NCBI GenBank assembly: GCA_025361165.1 | Contig: JANYAU010000086.1 | Span: 1-42,674, forward strand | DNA: 42,674 nt | Source: Betaproteobacteria bacterium | GTDB lineage: Bacteria > Pseudomonadota > Gammaproteobacteria > Burkholderiales > Thiobacteraceae | Direction of reading: 5' to 3' | Shown: positions 8,491 through 17,090 of the stretch, piece by piece | Position numbering within the stretch: position 1 is the stretch's first letter | How the letters are laid out: every line of letters starts with the position of its first letter | Notes under the pieces: model-generated | What the model saw: the letters and a program-made list of their open reading frames with translations, nothing else | Told to the model about the DNA's origin: nothing | The model's database searches: none | Translations under genes and position numbers: made by a program

Positions 8491-8517
8491 TGCAATCCCT
8501 TAAAATCTGAGCTGCGC

Positions 8518-9978
8518 TCACGCGCCCGCTTGCGCCAGCTTGGCAGCGTATTTTGCTTCCAGTTCGGCCGCTTCCTGCGTGCCCTGGCGAATCGTCTTGA
8601 ATACGTTGTAAACCATGATCAACACGCCGGAGAAGAAGAATAGACCGCCCACAGCGCGCATGACGTAAAACGGCCTGACCATCGCGACCGTTTCGGCAAA
8701 CGAATATTTCAAGTTACCGAAATCATCGAAGGTGCGCCACATCATGCCTTGGCCGATACCGGAGATCCACATCGCCACGATGTAGAGCAGGATGCCGATG
8801 GTGGCAAGCCAGAAATGCCAATACACCAGGCGCTCGCTATATAGCTTGGTGTTCCATAGCTTGGGGATCATGTGATAGAAAGAGCCGAAGGTGATCATCG
8901 CCACCCAGCCCAAAGTGCCGGAATGCACGTGGCCGATAGTCCAATCGGTGTAATGCGACAGCGCGTTCACGCTCTTCAACGCCATCATCGGGCCTTCGAA
9001 TGTGGACATGCCATAGAACGACAAAGCCACCGCCAGAAAACGCATGATCGGATCGGTGCGCAGCTTATCCCAAGCGCCGGACAGCGTCATGATGCCGTTG
9101 ATCATGCCGCCCCAAGAGGGGAGCAGCAGCATGATGGAGAACGTCGCCGCCAGCGTCGAGGTCCAATCGGGCACCGCCGTCCAATGCAAGTGATGCGTGC
9201 CCACCCACATATAAAGAAAGGTCAAGGCCCAGAAGTGAACAATAGACAAACGGTAGGAATAAATCGGACGCCCCGCCTGCTTCGGCACGAAGTAATACAT
9301 CATGCCGAGAAACCCGGCGGTCAATATGAATCCCACCGCATTGTGGCCGTACCACCATTGCACCATGGCATCCTGCGAGCCGGCGAACAGGCTATAGGAC
9401 TTCATCGAAAACAAATTGACGGGTACAGCGAGATTATTAAAGGTGTGCAGCAACGCTGTCGCCAGAATAAAGGCGAGATAGAACCAGTTGGCGACGTAGA
9501 TATGCGGCTGTTTGCGGCGCATGATGGTGCCGATAAACACCACCATATACGCGATCCACACCACTTCGATCAGAATATCGATCGGCCATTCCATTTCGGC
9601 GTATTCCCGCCCCTGGGAATAACCTAACATATAGCTGACCGCAGCCAGCACGATGACCGCCTGCCAGCCCCAAAAGGTAAATTTCGCCAGCGCATCGGAA
9701 ATCAGGCGTGTCTGACAGGTACGCTGCACAATATAGTACGAAGTCGCGAATAAAGCCGAGCCGCCGAAGCCGAAAATCACGCCACTGGTGTGCACTGGGC
9801 GCAGACGGCCAAACGTAATATAGGGAATGTCGAAATTCAGCAAAGGCCAAGCGAGTTCGGCGGCGATATACAAGCCTGCCAACATGCCGACCACACCCCA
9901 AAACAAAGACATCACCGTGAATTGGCGAACCACGTCGAAATTGTATTGCTCTCTGCTTGCTATGCTTACCGCCGCCAT
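8518..9978 (-). CDS. ccoN: cbb3-type cytochrome c oxidase catalytic subunit I, CcoN
   Basis: This is the haem-copper catalytic subunit, 486 residues, reducing O2 at high affinity. Family motifs include [36 protein letters not shown] with the active-site region, [11 protein letters not shown], and [11 protein letters not shown] towards the C-terminus. I set the start at ATG 9978 because a Shine-Dalgarno (AGGAG) lies six bases upstream. A GTG at 9993 would contain that site inside the coding sequence and add only five residues (MQESS). It is the first gene of ccoNOQP, and the palindrome-rich region before it is the likely control region. No haem-copper motif is missing. Confidence 0.97.
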   Translation of the reverse strand: MAAVSIASREQYNFDVVRQFTVMSLFWGVVGMLAGLYIAAELAWPLLNFDIPYITFGRLRPVHTSGVIFGFGGSALFATSYYIVQRTCQTRLISDALAKFTFWGWQAVIVLAAVSYMLGYSQGREYAEMEWPIDILIEVVWIAYMVVFIGTIMRRKQPHIYVANWFYLAFILATALLHTFNNLAVPVNLFSMKSYSLFAGSQDAMVQWWYGHNAVGFILTAGFLGMMYYFVPKQAGRPIYSYRLSIVHFWALTFLYMWVGTHHLHWTAVPDWTSTLAATFSIMLLLPSWGGMINGIMTLSGAWDKLRTDPIMRFLAVALSFYGMSTFEGPMMALKSVNALSHYTDWTIGHVHSGTLGWVAMITFGSFYHMIPKLWNTKLYSERLVYWHFWLATIGILLYIVAMWISGIGQGMMWRTFDDFGNLKYSFAETVAMVRPFYVMRAVGGLFFFSGVLIMVYNVFKTIRQGTQEAAELEAKYAAKLAQAGA

Positions 9979-10022
9979 GCTCGACTCCTGCACGCGCCCG
10001 ATTTCTGGGCTGGATTTTGAAT

Positions 10023-10081
10023 AACCTTAAATCATTAAGGTTGCTTTAGCCTATGTAAGTTAACTTATAAGTATATACTTA
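10023..10081. promoter_or_regulatory. Cluster of palindromes in the ccoN control region
   Basis: Between sco and ccoN, about 45 to 105 bases before ccoN, three perfect inverted repeats stand close together. They are AACCTTAA-ATCA-TTAAGGTT (10023-10042), TAAGTTAACTTA (10056-10067) and TAAGTATATACTTA (10068-10081). The last two abut and share TAAGT/ACTTA half-sites; a further half-site AAGTTA follows at 10088. No FNR/ANR-type TTGAT-N4-ATCAA site is present. The sites could bind a dimeric repressor or activator, but which one is unknown. Confidence 0.55.
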
Positions 10082-10130
10082 AATTCAAGTTATCGGCAAT
10101 ACGCACTACGTAAACCAACACACCGCCCCC

Positions 10131-10724
10131 TTATTTCCCAGATAACAACTGATTGATGTCATGAATAATTGGCCCGGTGCCAACGCCAAATCCATACATC
10201 AGGCGTAAGCGCCCTTGGGGGTCAAAAACGAAAGTATTGGCGCTATGATCTAAAAAATAGCCCGCTTTCGACCCCTTATCTTGTTTTTGATAGAACACCT
10301 TAAACGTCTTCGCAACTTGGGCGACTTCCGCCTCCGATCCGGTCAACCCTAAAAACGAGGGATTGAAGGAAGGCACATACTGCGCCAACACCGCCGACGT
10401 GTCGCGCGCCGGATCCAAGGTCACGAAAAGCACCTGCACCTTGTCGGCATCTTTGCCCAATTTTTTGAGCGTCAGCGCTAGCTCACCCAAGGTGGTAGGA
10501 CACACATCGGGGCAATGGGTATACCCAAAAAACAGCGCTACGACTTTGCCGTGAAAATCCGCCAGCGTGCGGCGCTGGCCATGATGGTCGGTGAGATTAA
10601 AATCTTTACCCCAATCGACGCCGGTAATATCGGTGCCTTGAAACGGACTTTTGCTGGACGTGGTCGGGCCGCAGGCGCCTAGCAGAACGGCGATCAACAG
10701 TCCGAAACCGATTCGCGTAATCAT
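10131..10724 (-). CDS. SCO1/SenC family copper chaperone lipoprotein
   Basis: The 197-residue protein has a lipoprotein signal with lipobox LLGAC (C18) and a thioredoxin-like SCO domain. The copper ligands are the CPDVC motif (C71, C75) and H160 (YFLDHSANTF). SCO proteins reduce or deliver copper to CuA or to the cbb3 oxidase. Its place directly upstream of ccoN fits either use; an aa3-type oxidase gene also lies at the right edge of the window. The start at 10724 has a Shine-Dalgarno (AGAGGTG) that falls inside a predicted hairpin. Confidence 0.93.
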   Translation of the reverse strand: MITRIGFGLLIAVLLGACGPTTSSKSPFQGTDITGVDWGKDFNLTDHHGQRRTLADFHGKVVALFFGYTHCPDVCPTTLGELALTLKKLGKDADKVQVLFVTLDPARDTSAVLAQYVPSFNPSFLGLTGSEAEVAQVAKTFKVFYQKQDKGSKAGYFLDHSANTFVFDPQGRLRLMYGFGVGTGPIIHDINQLLSGK

Positions 10725-10725
10725 T

Positions 10726-10750
10726 CACACCTCTTTCTAAAGAGGATGTG
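10726..10750 (-). promoter_or_regulatory. Hairpin covering the sco ribosome-binding site
   Basis: On the minus strand CACA-T-CCTCTTT pairs with AAAGAGGTGTG, whose 3' arm contains the AGAGGTG Shine-Dalgarno of sco. One base is bulged and the loop is very short. Folding would hide the ribosome-binding site and could lower or condition translation. This is a structural inference from pairing only. Confidence 0.4.
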
Positions 10751-10798
10751 ATTATCCGGTTTTAAGGTGCGGCTGTCACTAGGGGGAATAGTACGATG

Positions 10799-10999
10799 TT
10801 AAGCGGTGGTGTTGACTGTCTGCCCCAGATGCGGTGGCAGATTGGAAACCGAAGGCGGTTGAGGGATGCCTTGAATCAAGGATAAAGCCGCCTGAGTTTG
10901 GGCGTCTAGCGCTTTTTTGAGTACCAGCACCCCGCGCTGCTCTTGCGAAGTGGTTTGGTTCACGAGCGAATCAAGGACTCCGTTGTTCATTATTTCCAT
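10799..10999 (-). CDS. YjfB family putative motility-associated protein
   Basis: The 66-residue protein has the pattern of the YjfB family (putative motility protein): a hydrophilic N-terminal helix, then QRGVLVLKKALDAQTQAALSLIQGIP and a proline-rich end. I chose ATG 10999 because GGGAAG lies just upstream and the family begins near here. The longer frame that could start at 11179 adds 60 unrelated residues antisense to the UbiA-type gene. The role is unknown; relatives are found with flagellar genes. A sequence like a sigma-28 -10 box (TTCGATAA) lies upstream but has no matching -35. Confidence 0.7.
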   Translation of the reverse strand: MEIMNNGVLDSLVNQTTSQEQRGVLVLKKALDAQTQAALSLIQGIPQPPSVSNLPPHLGQTVNTTA

Positions 11000-11142
11000 G
11001 GCGCTTCCCAACTCAGTTTCCAAGATGCAAGTTAGCTCACCCCTTTTATCGAAACAAGGGCGCGGATAAAATAAATTCCGGAGCCACGTCCGGTCATCGC
11101 AACGCCCTCGGATTGATTTCGCGCGCCGCAGAAATTCAATGC

Positions 11143-12018
11143 TTAGCGCGCAATCAACCACAGCGTCGCCACCAACCACAACAACACCGTCACCAGCAAA
11201 TGCGGATCCTGCAGCGCCTCACTCGCAGGATCTTCACCTTGTTGATGCTGATGCAACAAAAAAAGGTAACGGAATACGCCGTACATCACGAACGGCACGG
11301 TAAGCATGAGTAGCGACGTGCCATGCATTTCTATGGTCTCGGCACTCAGTGTATACAAACTGTAACTCATGATGATACCGGCGGCGGCGATGGTGATCAT
11401 TTGATCCAGGAGCGTCGTACTGTAATCACGCAACACTTTGCGTTGTATTGCTTTATCCCCAACTTCATCACCCAACTCGGCACGGCGCTTCACGAAACCG
11501 AGAAACAAAGTCAGCATCAGTCCACACAGCAGCAGCCATTGCGACGGCGGGATGCCGACGCCGCTGGTACCGGCAAGTAAACGCAACATGAATCCAGCGG
11601 CGATGATGAACACATCCAAAATCACCACGCGCTTGAGTCCCAGGCTGTAGGCGATATTCATCAGCCCATAGACGGCGAGCATCGCCGCCACGATAGGGGA
11701 TGCGTAATAACCCAGCACCCCGCCCGCCACTCCGACGCACACGGCGAGCGCGATGGCTGCATTCAAGCTCACCGAGCCTTGAGCCAAGGGGCGGTGGCGT
11801 TTGCGGGGATGCTTGCGATCCGCATCGCGGTCGGCGATATCGTTCAGAATATAGACACAGCTCGACACCAGCGCGAACCCCACCGCCGCCGCGACCACAC
11901 GCCACACCAGGTGCGTATCGCCCCAGGCGTGACCGAATAGCAGCCCGACAAACACGAACAAACTCTTCACCCATTGTTTAGGGCGCAGCAAACGAATCAA
12001 ATCAAGCGCGCTTGTCAT
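11143..12018 (-). CDS. UbiA-type prenyltransferase, decaprenyl-phosphate phosphoribosyltransferase-like
   Basis: The 291-residue membrane protein has about nine helices and the first prenyltransferase Asp-rich motif NDIADRDADRKH (residues 59-70), followed by KRHRPLAQG. This form, with the N-terminal LIRLLRPKQWVKSLFVF and the second motif region FLGFVKRRAEL, is typical of the phosphoribosyltransferase branch that transfers 5-phosphoribose to polyprenyl phosphate, not of ubiquinone UbiA. The product would be a lipid-linked pentose donor. The start at ATG 12018 overlaps the upstream stop as ATGA; a start at 12039 is possible but would overlap by 25 bases. The neighbours are two membrane glycosyltransferases that could use such a donor. 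Confidence 0.85.
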   Translation of the reverse strand: MTSALDLIRLLRPKQWVKSLFVFVGLLFGHAWGDTHLVWRVVAAAVGFALVSSCVYILNDIADRDADRKHPRKRHRPLAQGSVSLNAAIALAVCVGVAGGVLGYYASPIVAAMLAVYGLMNIAYSLGLKRVVILDVFIIAAGFMLRLLAGTSGVGIPPSQWLLLCGLMLTLFLGFVKRRAELGDEVGDKAIQRKVLRDYSTTLLDQMITIAAAGIIMSYSLYTLSAETIEMHGTSLLMLTVPFVMYGVFRYLFLLHQHQQGEDPASEALQDPHLLVTVLLWLVATLWLIAR

Positions 12019-13541
12019 GGCGTGCGCTTGGGGCGGCAAGTTTCATTGGGGAAATACCGCTCACAGAAATAACACCCCCCCATCGGCAGATAGCTGGGAA
12101 TCGCATAATATTTTTCCTTCACCTGGCGCAACACGCCCTCGCGATACGCTTCATAGTTAAAGCCATACCCCAATACCAGGTAAAACTTCGCGCCATAGAG
12201 CGTGAAATCACTGAACTCGATCGACTTAAAGTAAGGGCCGTACTTATCGAACTCCGGCGGCTTCTTCAAGAACACCAAAATATTGTGGCCTTGGAGCGCG
12301 CGGAAGTCGGTCACGATGTCATCGTGGCGTGCGTGTGACGAGGCTTCGCCGAACACCAAAAAATCTTCCTGCGCATGGTAGGACATAATCGCCGCGGTCG
12401 AATAACCATCGCTCGCGAGCGCGAATTTTCCGCGATAGGGTTCCAAGCGCTCCAACAACTCGGCTGGCTTGAGCATAATCACTGCGCCATCGGTATAGCG
12501 CGTGCCTTGCCAGGCCGACATCGGCAATAAACCAATCACCGCAATCGCCACCAAATGCACGCCGGAAAAGACCACCATATAACGCAGCGCCCGGTGCAAC
12601 TCCGCATGGCTCAGCCACAGCGCGAGCAAGGCGAACAAGAAGGGATAAAACGAGAGCAGCCAGTGCAAACCGATTATTTTTTCCAGTGACAATAAGGCAA
12701 ACACCGTCATCGGCACGGCAAATACTACGGCGAACAAACGAAATCGTTCGTCCTGCAACACGGCAGGTAGGGCTTTACGCTTCTGGATCAGCCACCACGC
12801 CACCCACGGCGTGGCGAGATAGACATGGATCAATAAATAAACCAGCGGCTTGTACCAAGCGAGCTTGGCGTCGTCGTTGCGGTTGAACACATTGAACATG
12901 ATGTTCGCCCAGCAATGGCTGTAGTTCCAATACACATTGAGCGCGATGAAGGGCAAGGAGGCCGCGAATAACCACAGGAATCCGCGGCTTTGCGCGCGCG
13001 CTTTGGGCGTGGTTGCCCAATAAACAATAATGGCGAGACCCAACAGCGCGGCGAAATACTTCGATAAACAAGCCAGGCCGAACGCGACGCCGGCCCAAAC
13101 GAACAAGGAGGTCTTGCCACTTTGCAAAGCGCGCGCTAATAGCCACACCGTAATAAAGCTAAACACAATCAAGCCAGCGTCGGTGGTAATCAACACCCCG
13201 ATCAAGTTGACTGGCGAAACCAGATACAACAGCGCCGCCAGCGCCGCCTTTTCTTCATCCCATTCGCGCAGCAAACGATAGAGCCCATAGCCGATAAAGC
13301 TAGTGAACAACACGATAGGTAAACGCAACACCCATTCCGCATTGCCAATGTGCAACATAAGCCACAACAGCCAACCCACCATCGGCGGATGATCATAGAA
13401 ACCGAAGTCCGGACGCTGGCCCCAAATCAGGAAATACGCTTCATCGCCGGAGAAAGGTAAGGTGGCGGCAAGCACCAGTTTGATCGCCAGTGTTGCGAGG
13501 AGCGCAGGGATGAGCCAATCGCGTGCAGTACGGGGAATCAT
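12015..13541 (-). CDS. GT39-type (ArnT/PMT-like) membrane glycosyltransferase
   Basis: The 508-residue protein has about ten to twelve membrane helices and the N-terminal family pattern PFSGDEAYFLIWGQRPDFGFYDHPPMVGW, in which the first extracytoplasmic loop has the DEAY acidic pair of polyprenyl-phosphate-sugar glycosyltransferases. TTDAGLIVF and ACLSKYFAAL follow as in ArnT-like enzymes. It should transfer a sugar from a lipid carrier on the periplasmic side to an unknown acceptor (glycan, lipid or protein). The C-terminal soluble part (about 330-508) has several cysteines near the end (CYFCERYFPNETC). It overlaps its neighbours by four bases at both ends. Confidence 0.88.
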   Translation of the reverse strand: MIPRTARDWLIPALLATLAIKLVLAATLPFSGDEAYFLIWGQRPDFGFYDHPPMVGWLLWLMLHIGNAEWVLRLPIVLFTSFIGYGLYRLLREWDEEKAALAALLYLVSPVNLIGVLITTDAGLIVFSFITVWLLARALQSGKTSLFVWAGVAFGLACLSKYFAALLGLAIIVYWATTPKARAQSRGFLWLFAASLPFIALNVYWNYSHCWANIMFNVFNRNDDAKLAWYKPLVYLLIHVYLATPWVAWWLIQKRKALPAVLQDERFRLFAVVFAVPMTVFALLSLEKIIGLHWLLSFYPFLFALLALWLSHAELHRALRYMVVFSGVHLVAIAVIGLLPMSAWQGTRYTDGAVIMLKPAELLERLEPYRGKFALASDGYSTAAIMSYHAQEDFLVFGEASSHARHDDIVTDFRALQGHNILVFLKKPPEFDKYGPYFKSIEFSDFTLYGAKFYLVLGYGFNYEAYREGVLRQVKEKYYAIPSYLPMGGCYFCERYFPNETCRPKRTP

Positions 13542-15202
13542 TTGCGTGGCGCCTGTAATTTAAATAGCACGAAGGCTTCGGATTTATCGCCGGGACGGCT
13601 GCCTTGCCAAAACTTTACCCAGCCGGCGCCCGGCCGTGCATCGCGTTGGCGTGGATCGGTCTGGAGCAAAAATAAGTCGCAGCCATAGGCCTCGAATTCG
13701 ACGCGCTCCACACGTTGCGTGGTAATCCCAGCATAGGAATAAAGCACGCCGCGTTGCGCCTCTCCCAAACCCGCGCTGCCGATGCACTTGTAGTGCGGCG
13801 GCAATTGGTGCTGCAAGGTCTTGACCAAGGTCGCGTAACTCCGGCCATGATTGATGCCCGGCAACAGCAGCGTGGCGCTGAGTCCCCACGCCAGCGTAAT
13901 CCCCGCCGCCCAATGAAAAACTGCACGCCTGCCGGAGCGAAACGAACCGCGCAAAGGCAACAACCACAACACCGTGAGTAGCACTGCGGTGAAAAATGCG
14001 AGCCACGCAAAACTCGGCGTATAACCCGGCACAAATTTCAAAATATGCTGATAGAAACGCGCCGGAAAGCCAGTCATCAACGTCAGCCAAGCGAGCCAGA
14101 CGAAAGCCGAGAACAGACCGAAAGTCATGATGCCAAACCAGCCGAGCGCATTTGCCGCGCCGCGTCGTAACGTTTCAGCGCCGGGCACCGCGAGCAGCGT
14201 CAACGGCAGCAACACGGGCAGCATGTGAATGTCTCGCGTTTCCGCATTCAAACTCGTGAACGCAAAAGTAATCGCGAAAAATACCAGCGGTAATTGGAAG
14301 CGTGGTTCATGCAGCAGCTTTTTTCGATATCCCCACAGCGTCCATAGCGCGATGGGCAACACCGGCCAGGCGAACCAAGGCAATAAACGTAAGAAATAAT
14401 TTAATTCGCTGCGCGCATAGGTGACAGAAAACTTGGTGATGAGCGGCAGATTTTCCACGCGCCACCACCAAAAAAAAGCCTCGTGTGCCTGTTCGTGCAA
14501 CAGCCAGGGCCAAATCAATAAGCCCGGCAAACTCACTGCCAAGGCAATCATCAGGGTTCGCGCATAACGCCGCGTGCGCCACGCCGCAAACAGCAGCAAC
14601 AGCGCCGCGGTCAGCACCACTACCGCGAACGGCACCAGCCCGCGCGCCAGAAACGCGACACTCAAACCCAGGCCGATCAACAGGCCCGCCGGATTCGAAC
14701 GGCGGCCACTCAGCGCAAACCCCCATAGCACCAGCGCGTAGCCGGCCAACAAGGCAGTGTCGGTGACCATCTCGTGCGCATGCACCAGTAAGCCGACACT
14801 GCCGATGAGCAGCGCCAGCGCTAAGCGGGGCATGGTCCGGCCATATAGTTCGCGCGCGGCCAGCGCCGTGCCCGCCAGCGTCAGCGTCATATAGAAGCCG
14901 CTCGCCAGCCGCGCCGCATCATAGGGTGCGAGCGCCCAGCCGAATAATTTCACAAACACTGCCGCAGTCCAATAATACAGCGGGCCAAAATTTAAATAGG
15001 GCTCGCCGGCCAAGGTCGGCACCAGCCAATCACCGGAGTGCAGCATGTGATAGACGACGCCGAAGGTCACGGCTTCTTGCGGCTTCCATGGGTCGTGGCC
15101 AACCAGGCCCGGAATCAGCCAGACTATGCATAGCACCAGCAGCAAGGCCAGCTTGCGCGGCTCTTCGTGGGCCGGGGTGTCGGCAATCGGGAACACGCGC
15201 AT
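13538..15202 (-). CDS. GT39-type (ArnT-like) membrane glycosyltransferase
   Basis: The 554-residue protein is a second member of the lipid-linked sugar glycosyltransferase group. The N-terminal loop has DPWKPQEAVTFGVVYHML with the PQEA-like motif typical of ArnT relatives, then GEPYLNFGPLYYW, and many membrane helices. A periplasmic C-terminal domain follows (about 440-554). Together with the next gene and the phosphoribosyltransferase it forms a probable lipid-linked pentose pathway. The start overlaps the malic enzyme stop by one base (TGATG), and the end overlaps the next gene by four. Confidence 0.87.
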   Translation of the reverse strand: MRVFPIADTPAHEEPRKLALLLVLCIVWLIPGLVGHDPWKPQEAVTFGVVYHMLHSGDWLVPTLAGEPYLNFGPLYYWTAAVFVKLFGWALAPYDAARLASGFYMTLTLAGTALAARELYGRTMPRLALALLIGSVGLLVHAHEMVTDTALLAGYALVLWGFALSGRRSNPAGLLIGLGLSVAFLARGLVPFAVVVLTAALLLLFAAWRTRRYARTLMIALAVSLPGLLIWPWLLHEQAHEAFFWWWRVENLPLITKFSVTYARSELNYFLRLLPWFAWPVLPIALWTLWGYRKKLLHEPRFQLPLVFFAITFAFTSLNAETRDIHMLPVLLPLTLLAVPGAETLRRGAANALGWFGIMTFGLFSAFVWLAWLTLMTGFPARFYQHILKFVPGYTPSFAWLAFFTAVLLTVLWLLPLRGSFRSGRRAVFHWAAGITLAWGLSATLLLPGINHGRSYATLVKTLQHQLPPHYKCIGSAGLGEAQRGVLYSYAGITTQRVERVEFEAYGCDLFLLQTDPRQRDARPGAGWVKFWQGSRPGDKSEAFVLFKLQAPRK

Positions 15203-16428
15203 CAGGCTCCGCCGGCCGCGCTGGCTACCGCCGCCGGCACACGCTCGATAAGGCGCGGATCGAAGGGCTTGGGCAAAATGTAATCCCGGCCGAAGGCGAG
15301 AGAAGTCAACTGATACGCATCCAACACCACTTGCGGCACCGCTTCTTTGGCGAGGGCGGCGATGGCGTACACCGCCGCAATCAACATCGGGCGCGTGATG
15401 CGTTTGGCGCGCGCATCCAAAGCGCCGCGAAAGATGTAGGGAAAGCCCAGCACATTGTTCACTTGATTCGGGTAATCGGAGCGCCCGGTCGCCATGATGA
15501 GATCGCTACGTGCCGTGTGGGCGAGTTCCGGGCGAATTTCCGGGTCCGGATTCGCCAGCGCAAACACGACGGGCTTCGGCGCCATGCTTTGCAGCATCGC
15601 CGGCGTCACCAAGTTCGGGCCGGAAACGCCGATGAACACATCCGCATCGCACATCGCCTCGGCCAAGGTGCGCCGCTCGGTCGTTTGCACGAATGCTTGC
15701 TTATACACATTGAGATCGGTGCGGCCGGCGTGGATTACGCCTTTGCTATCCAGCACCAAAATATTTTCGCGTTTGGCGCCCATTGCCATCAGGAGATCGA
15801 GTGAAGCCAAGCCCGCCGCCCCGGCGCCCAAACAGACCACCTTCGCCTCGCCGAGTTGCTTGCCCTGCACGTCGAGCGCATTCATGAGCCCGGCGCAGAT
15901 AATCACCGCCGTGCCATGCTGGTCATCGTGGAACACCGGAATATCGAGCCGCGCCGACAAGGCTTTCTCAATCTCGAAGCAATGGGGCGCGGCGATGTCT
16001 TCTAAATTGATGCCGCCGAAAGTCGGCGCAATCGCCACCACGGTTTCGATAAATTGCGCGGGCGTAGAAGTATTCACCTCGATATCGAATACATCGATAC
16101 CGGCAAAGCGTTTGAAGAGCACTGCCTTGCCTTCCATCACCGGTTTGGAAGCCAAAGGGCCGAGATTGCCCAGGCCCAAGATCGCGCTACCGTCGGTGAT
16201 CACTGCGACGAGATTACCTTTGTTGGTGTAACGGTAGGCGTTCTCCGGATCTTTGGCAATCTCGCGCACCGGCTCGGCGACACCGGGGCTATAGGCAAGC
16301 GTGAGGTCCGCCACCGTGGCGCAGGGCTTGGAAGACTCCACCGACAACTTGCCGGGCTTAGGAAACTGATGATAGAGCAGCGCCGCTTGGCGTTGGTCTA
16401 TGGCATCGGAAGACGGATCTTGGCTCAT
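15202..16428 (-). CDS. Malic enzyme (oxaloacetate-decarboxylating malate dehydrogenase)
   Basis: The 408-residue protein has the N-terminal malic domain (LTLAYSPGVAEPV, YTNKGNLVAVITDGSAILGLGNLGP, KPVMEGKAVLFKRFAGID) and the NAD(P)-binding domain (VVCLGAGAAGLASLDLLMAMGA). It decarboxylates malate to pyruvate. It is the short form without the C-terminal phosphotransacetylase-like domain of MaeB, so length fits the approx. 400-residue type. Cofactor use cannot be read safely. It is the first gene of a tightly overlapping set with two glycosyltransferases, a partner choice that does not suggest a common pathway. Confidence 0.93.
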   Translation of the reverse strand: MSQDPSSDAIDQRQAALLYHQFPKPGKLSVESSKPCATVADLTLAYSPGVAEPVREIAKDPENAYRYTNKGNLVAVITDGSAILGLGNLGPLASKPVMEGKAVLFKRFAGIDVFDIEVNTSTPAQFIETVVAIAPTFGGINLEDIAAPHCFEIEKALSARLDIPVFHDDQHGTAVIICAGLMNALDVQGKQLGEAKVVCLGAGAAGLASLDLLMAMGAKRENILVLDSKGVIHAGRTDLNVYKQAFVQTTERRTLAEAMCDADVFIGVSGPNLVTPAMLQSMAPKPVVFALANPDPEIRPELAHTARSDLIMATGRSDYPNQVNNVLGFPYIFRGALDARAKRITRPMLIAAVYAIAALAKEAVPQVVLDAYQLTSLAFGRDYILPKPFDPRLIERVPAAVASAAGGA

Positions 16429-16583
16429 GAGATTCGCGGACTAGCCGCGCCGCTAAAAAACATGTCATTTTAGCTGTCGCCGCCAGCGACCGCTAGTGAA
16501 AGGAGCGCGTCCCTTGCAAATCTAAGCCAAGGGGCTATTCTTGATTATGAAAGCGGCCCTTTAACTGACGGGAAGGAATACAG

Positions 16584-16979
16584 ATGGAGTACGCGGATAC
16601 CGAAAGAACCCGTCAATTGAACTTCACTCGCCTGCCGCTGGGCCAAGCGAAAGAAGCCCTGTTATTACTCCACGATTTACCGCATCTCACCGTGTTGAGC
16701 ACAGTAGGCGACACCGGCCTGCTGATTCGCTACGAATTACCGTACTACACTTTGGAGAAAATCGAACTGGCATTGATCGACCAAGGCTTTCATCTGGATA
16801 ACACCCTCCTCGCCAAACTGCGGCGCGCATTGAGCTATTACTCTGAAAACATTCAGTGCCAAAATCTGAGCCAACCGCCGCAGCGCGAACGTACGCGCCG
16901 TATTTTTGCGCAAGTCTACGAACATCACGCGCATGGCGATCATGACGACACGCCACCTGAATGGCGCGACTACCGTTAA
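16584..16979 (+). CDS. Hypothetical protein upstream of the ThiF/MoeB gene
   Basis: The 131-residue protein has a good start (GGAAGGAA before ATG 16584) and ordinary codon use. It begins MEYADTERTRQLNFTRLPLGQ. The next part (TVGDTGLLIRYELPYYTLEKIELALIDQGFHLD) has the alternating pattern of a small alpha/beta fold similar in outline to heavy-metal-associated or ferredoxin-like domains. The C-terminus is basic, then histidine-rich (YEHHAHGDHDD). I do not recognise a named family. It points the same way as the ThiF/MoeB gene 111 bases downstream; cotranscription is possible. Confidence 0.7.
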   Translation: MEYADTERTRQLNFTRLPLGQAKEALLLLHDLPHLTVLSTVGDTGLLIRYELPYYTLEKIELALIDQGFHLDNTLLAKLRRALSYYSENIQCQNLSQPPQRERTRRIFAQVYEHHAHGDHDDTPPEWRDYR

Positions 16980-17090
16980 AGCGTTTCGCGTTTAAACTAC
17001 CCGTCTACTTTATTCCGCAGCTTGCCCAAGCTGGTGTGGCGCGTCACAATCTCGCATCAAATTGAAATTCAACCAACGCCGAACCCATTG

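Noticed and set aside
8872-9627. Plus-strand frame of 251 codons opposite ccoN
   Set aside because: It is antisense to the catalytic subunit and its composition (His/Arg/Gln-rich) is that of a shadow frame.
9979-9993. GTG start for ccoN at 9993
   Set aside because: The Shine-Dalgarno AGGAG would lie inside the coding sequence; ATG 9978 fits it at normal spacing.
11046-11053. Sigma-28-like -10 (TTCGATAA) upstream of the YjfB-type gene
   Set aside because: No TAAA occurs at the 15-base spacing, and two bases of the -10 differ.
11000-11179. N-terminal extension of the YjfB-type protein to 11179
   Set aside because: The added residues overlap the UbiA-type gene, have no family similarity and no ribosome-binding site.
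14926-15804. Plus-strand frame of 292 codons
   Set aside because: It crosses two real minus-strand genes (glycosyltransferase and malic enzyme) and has no domain pattern.
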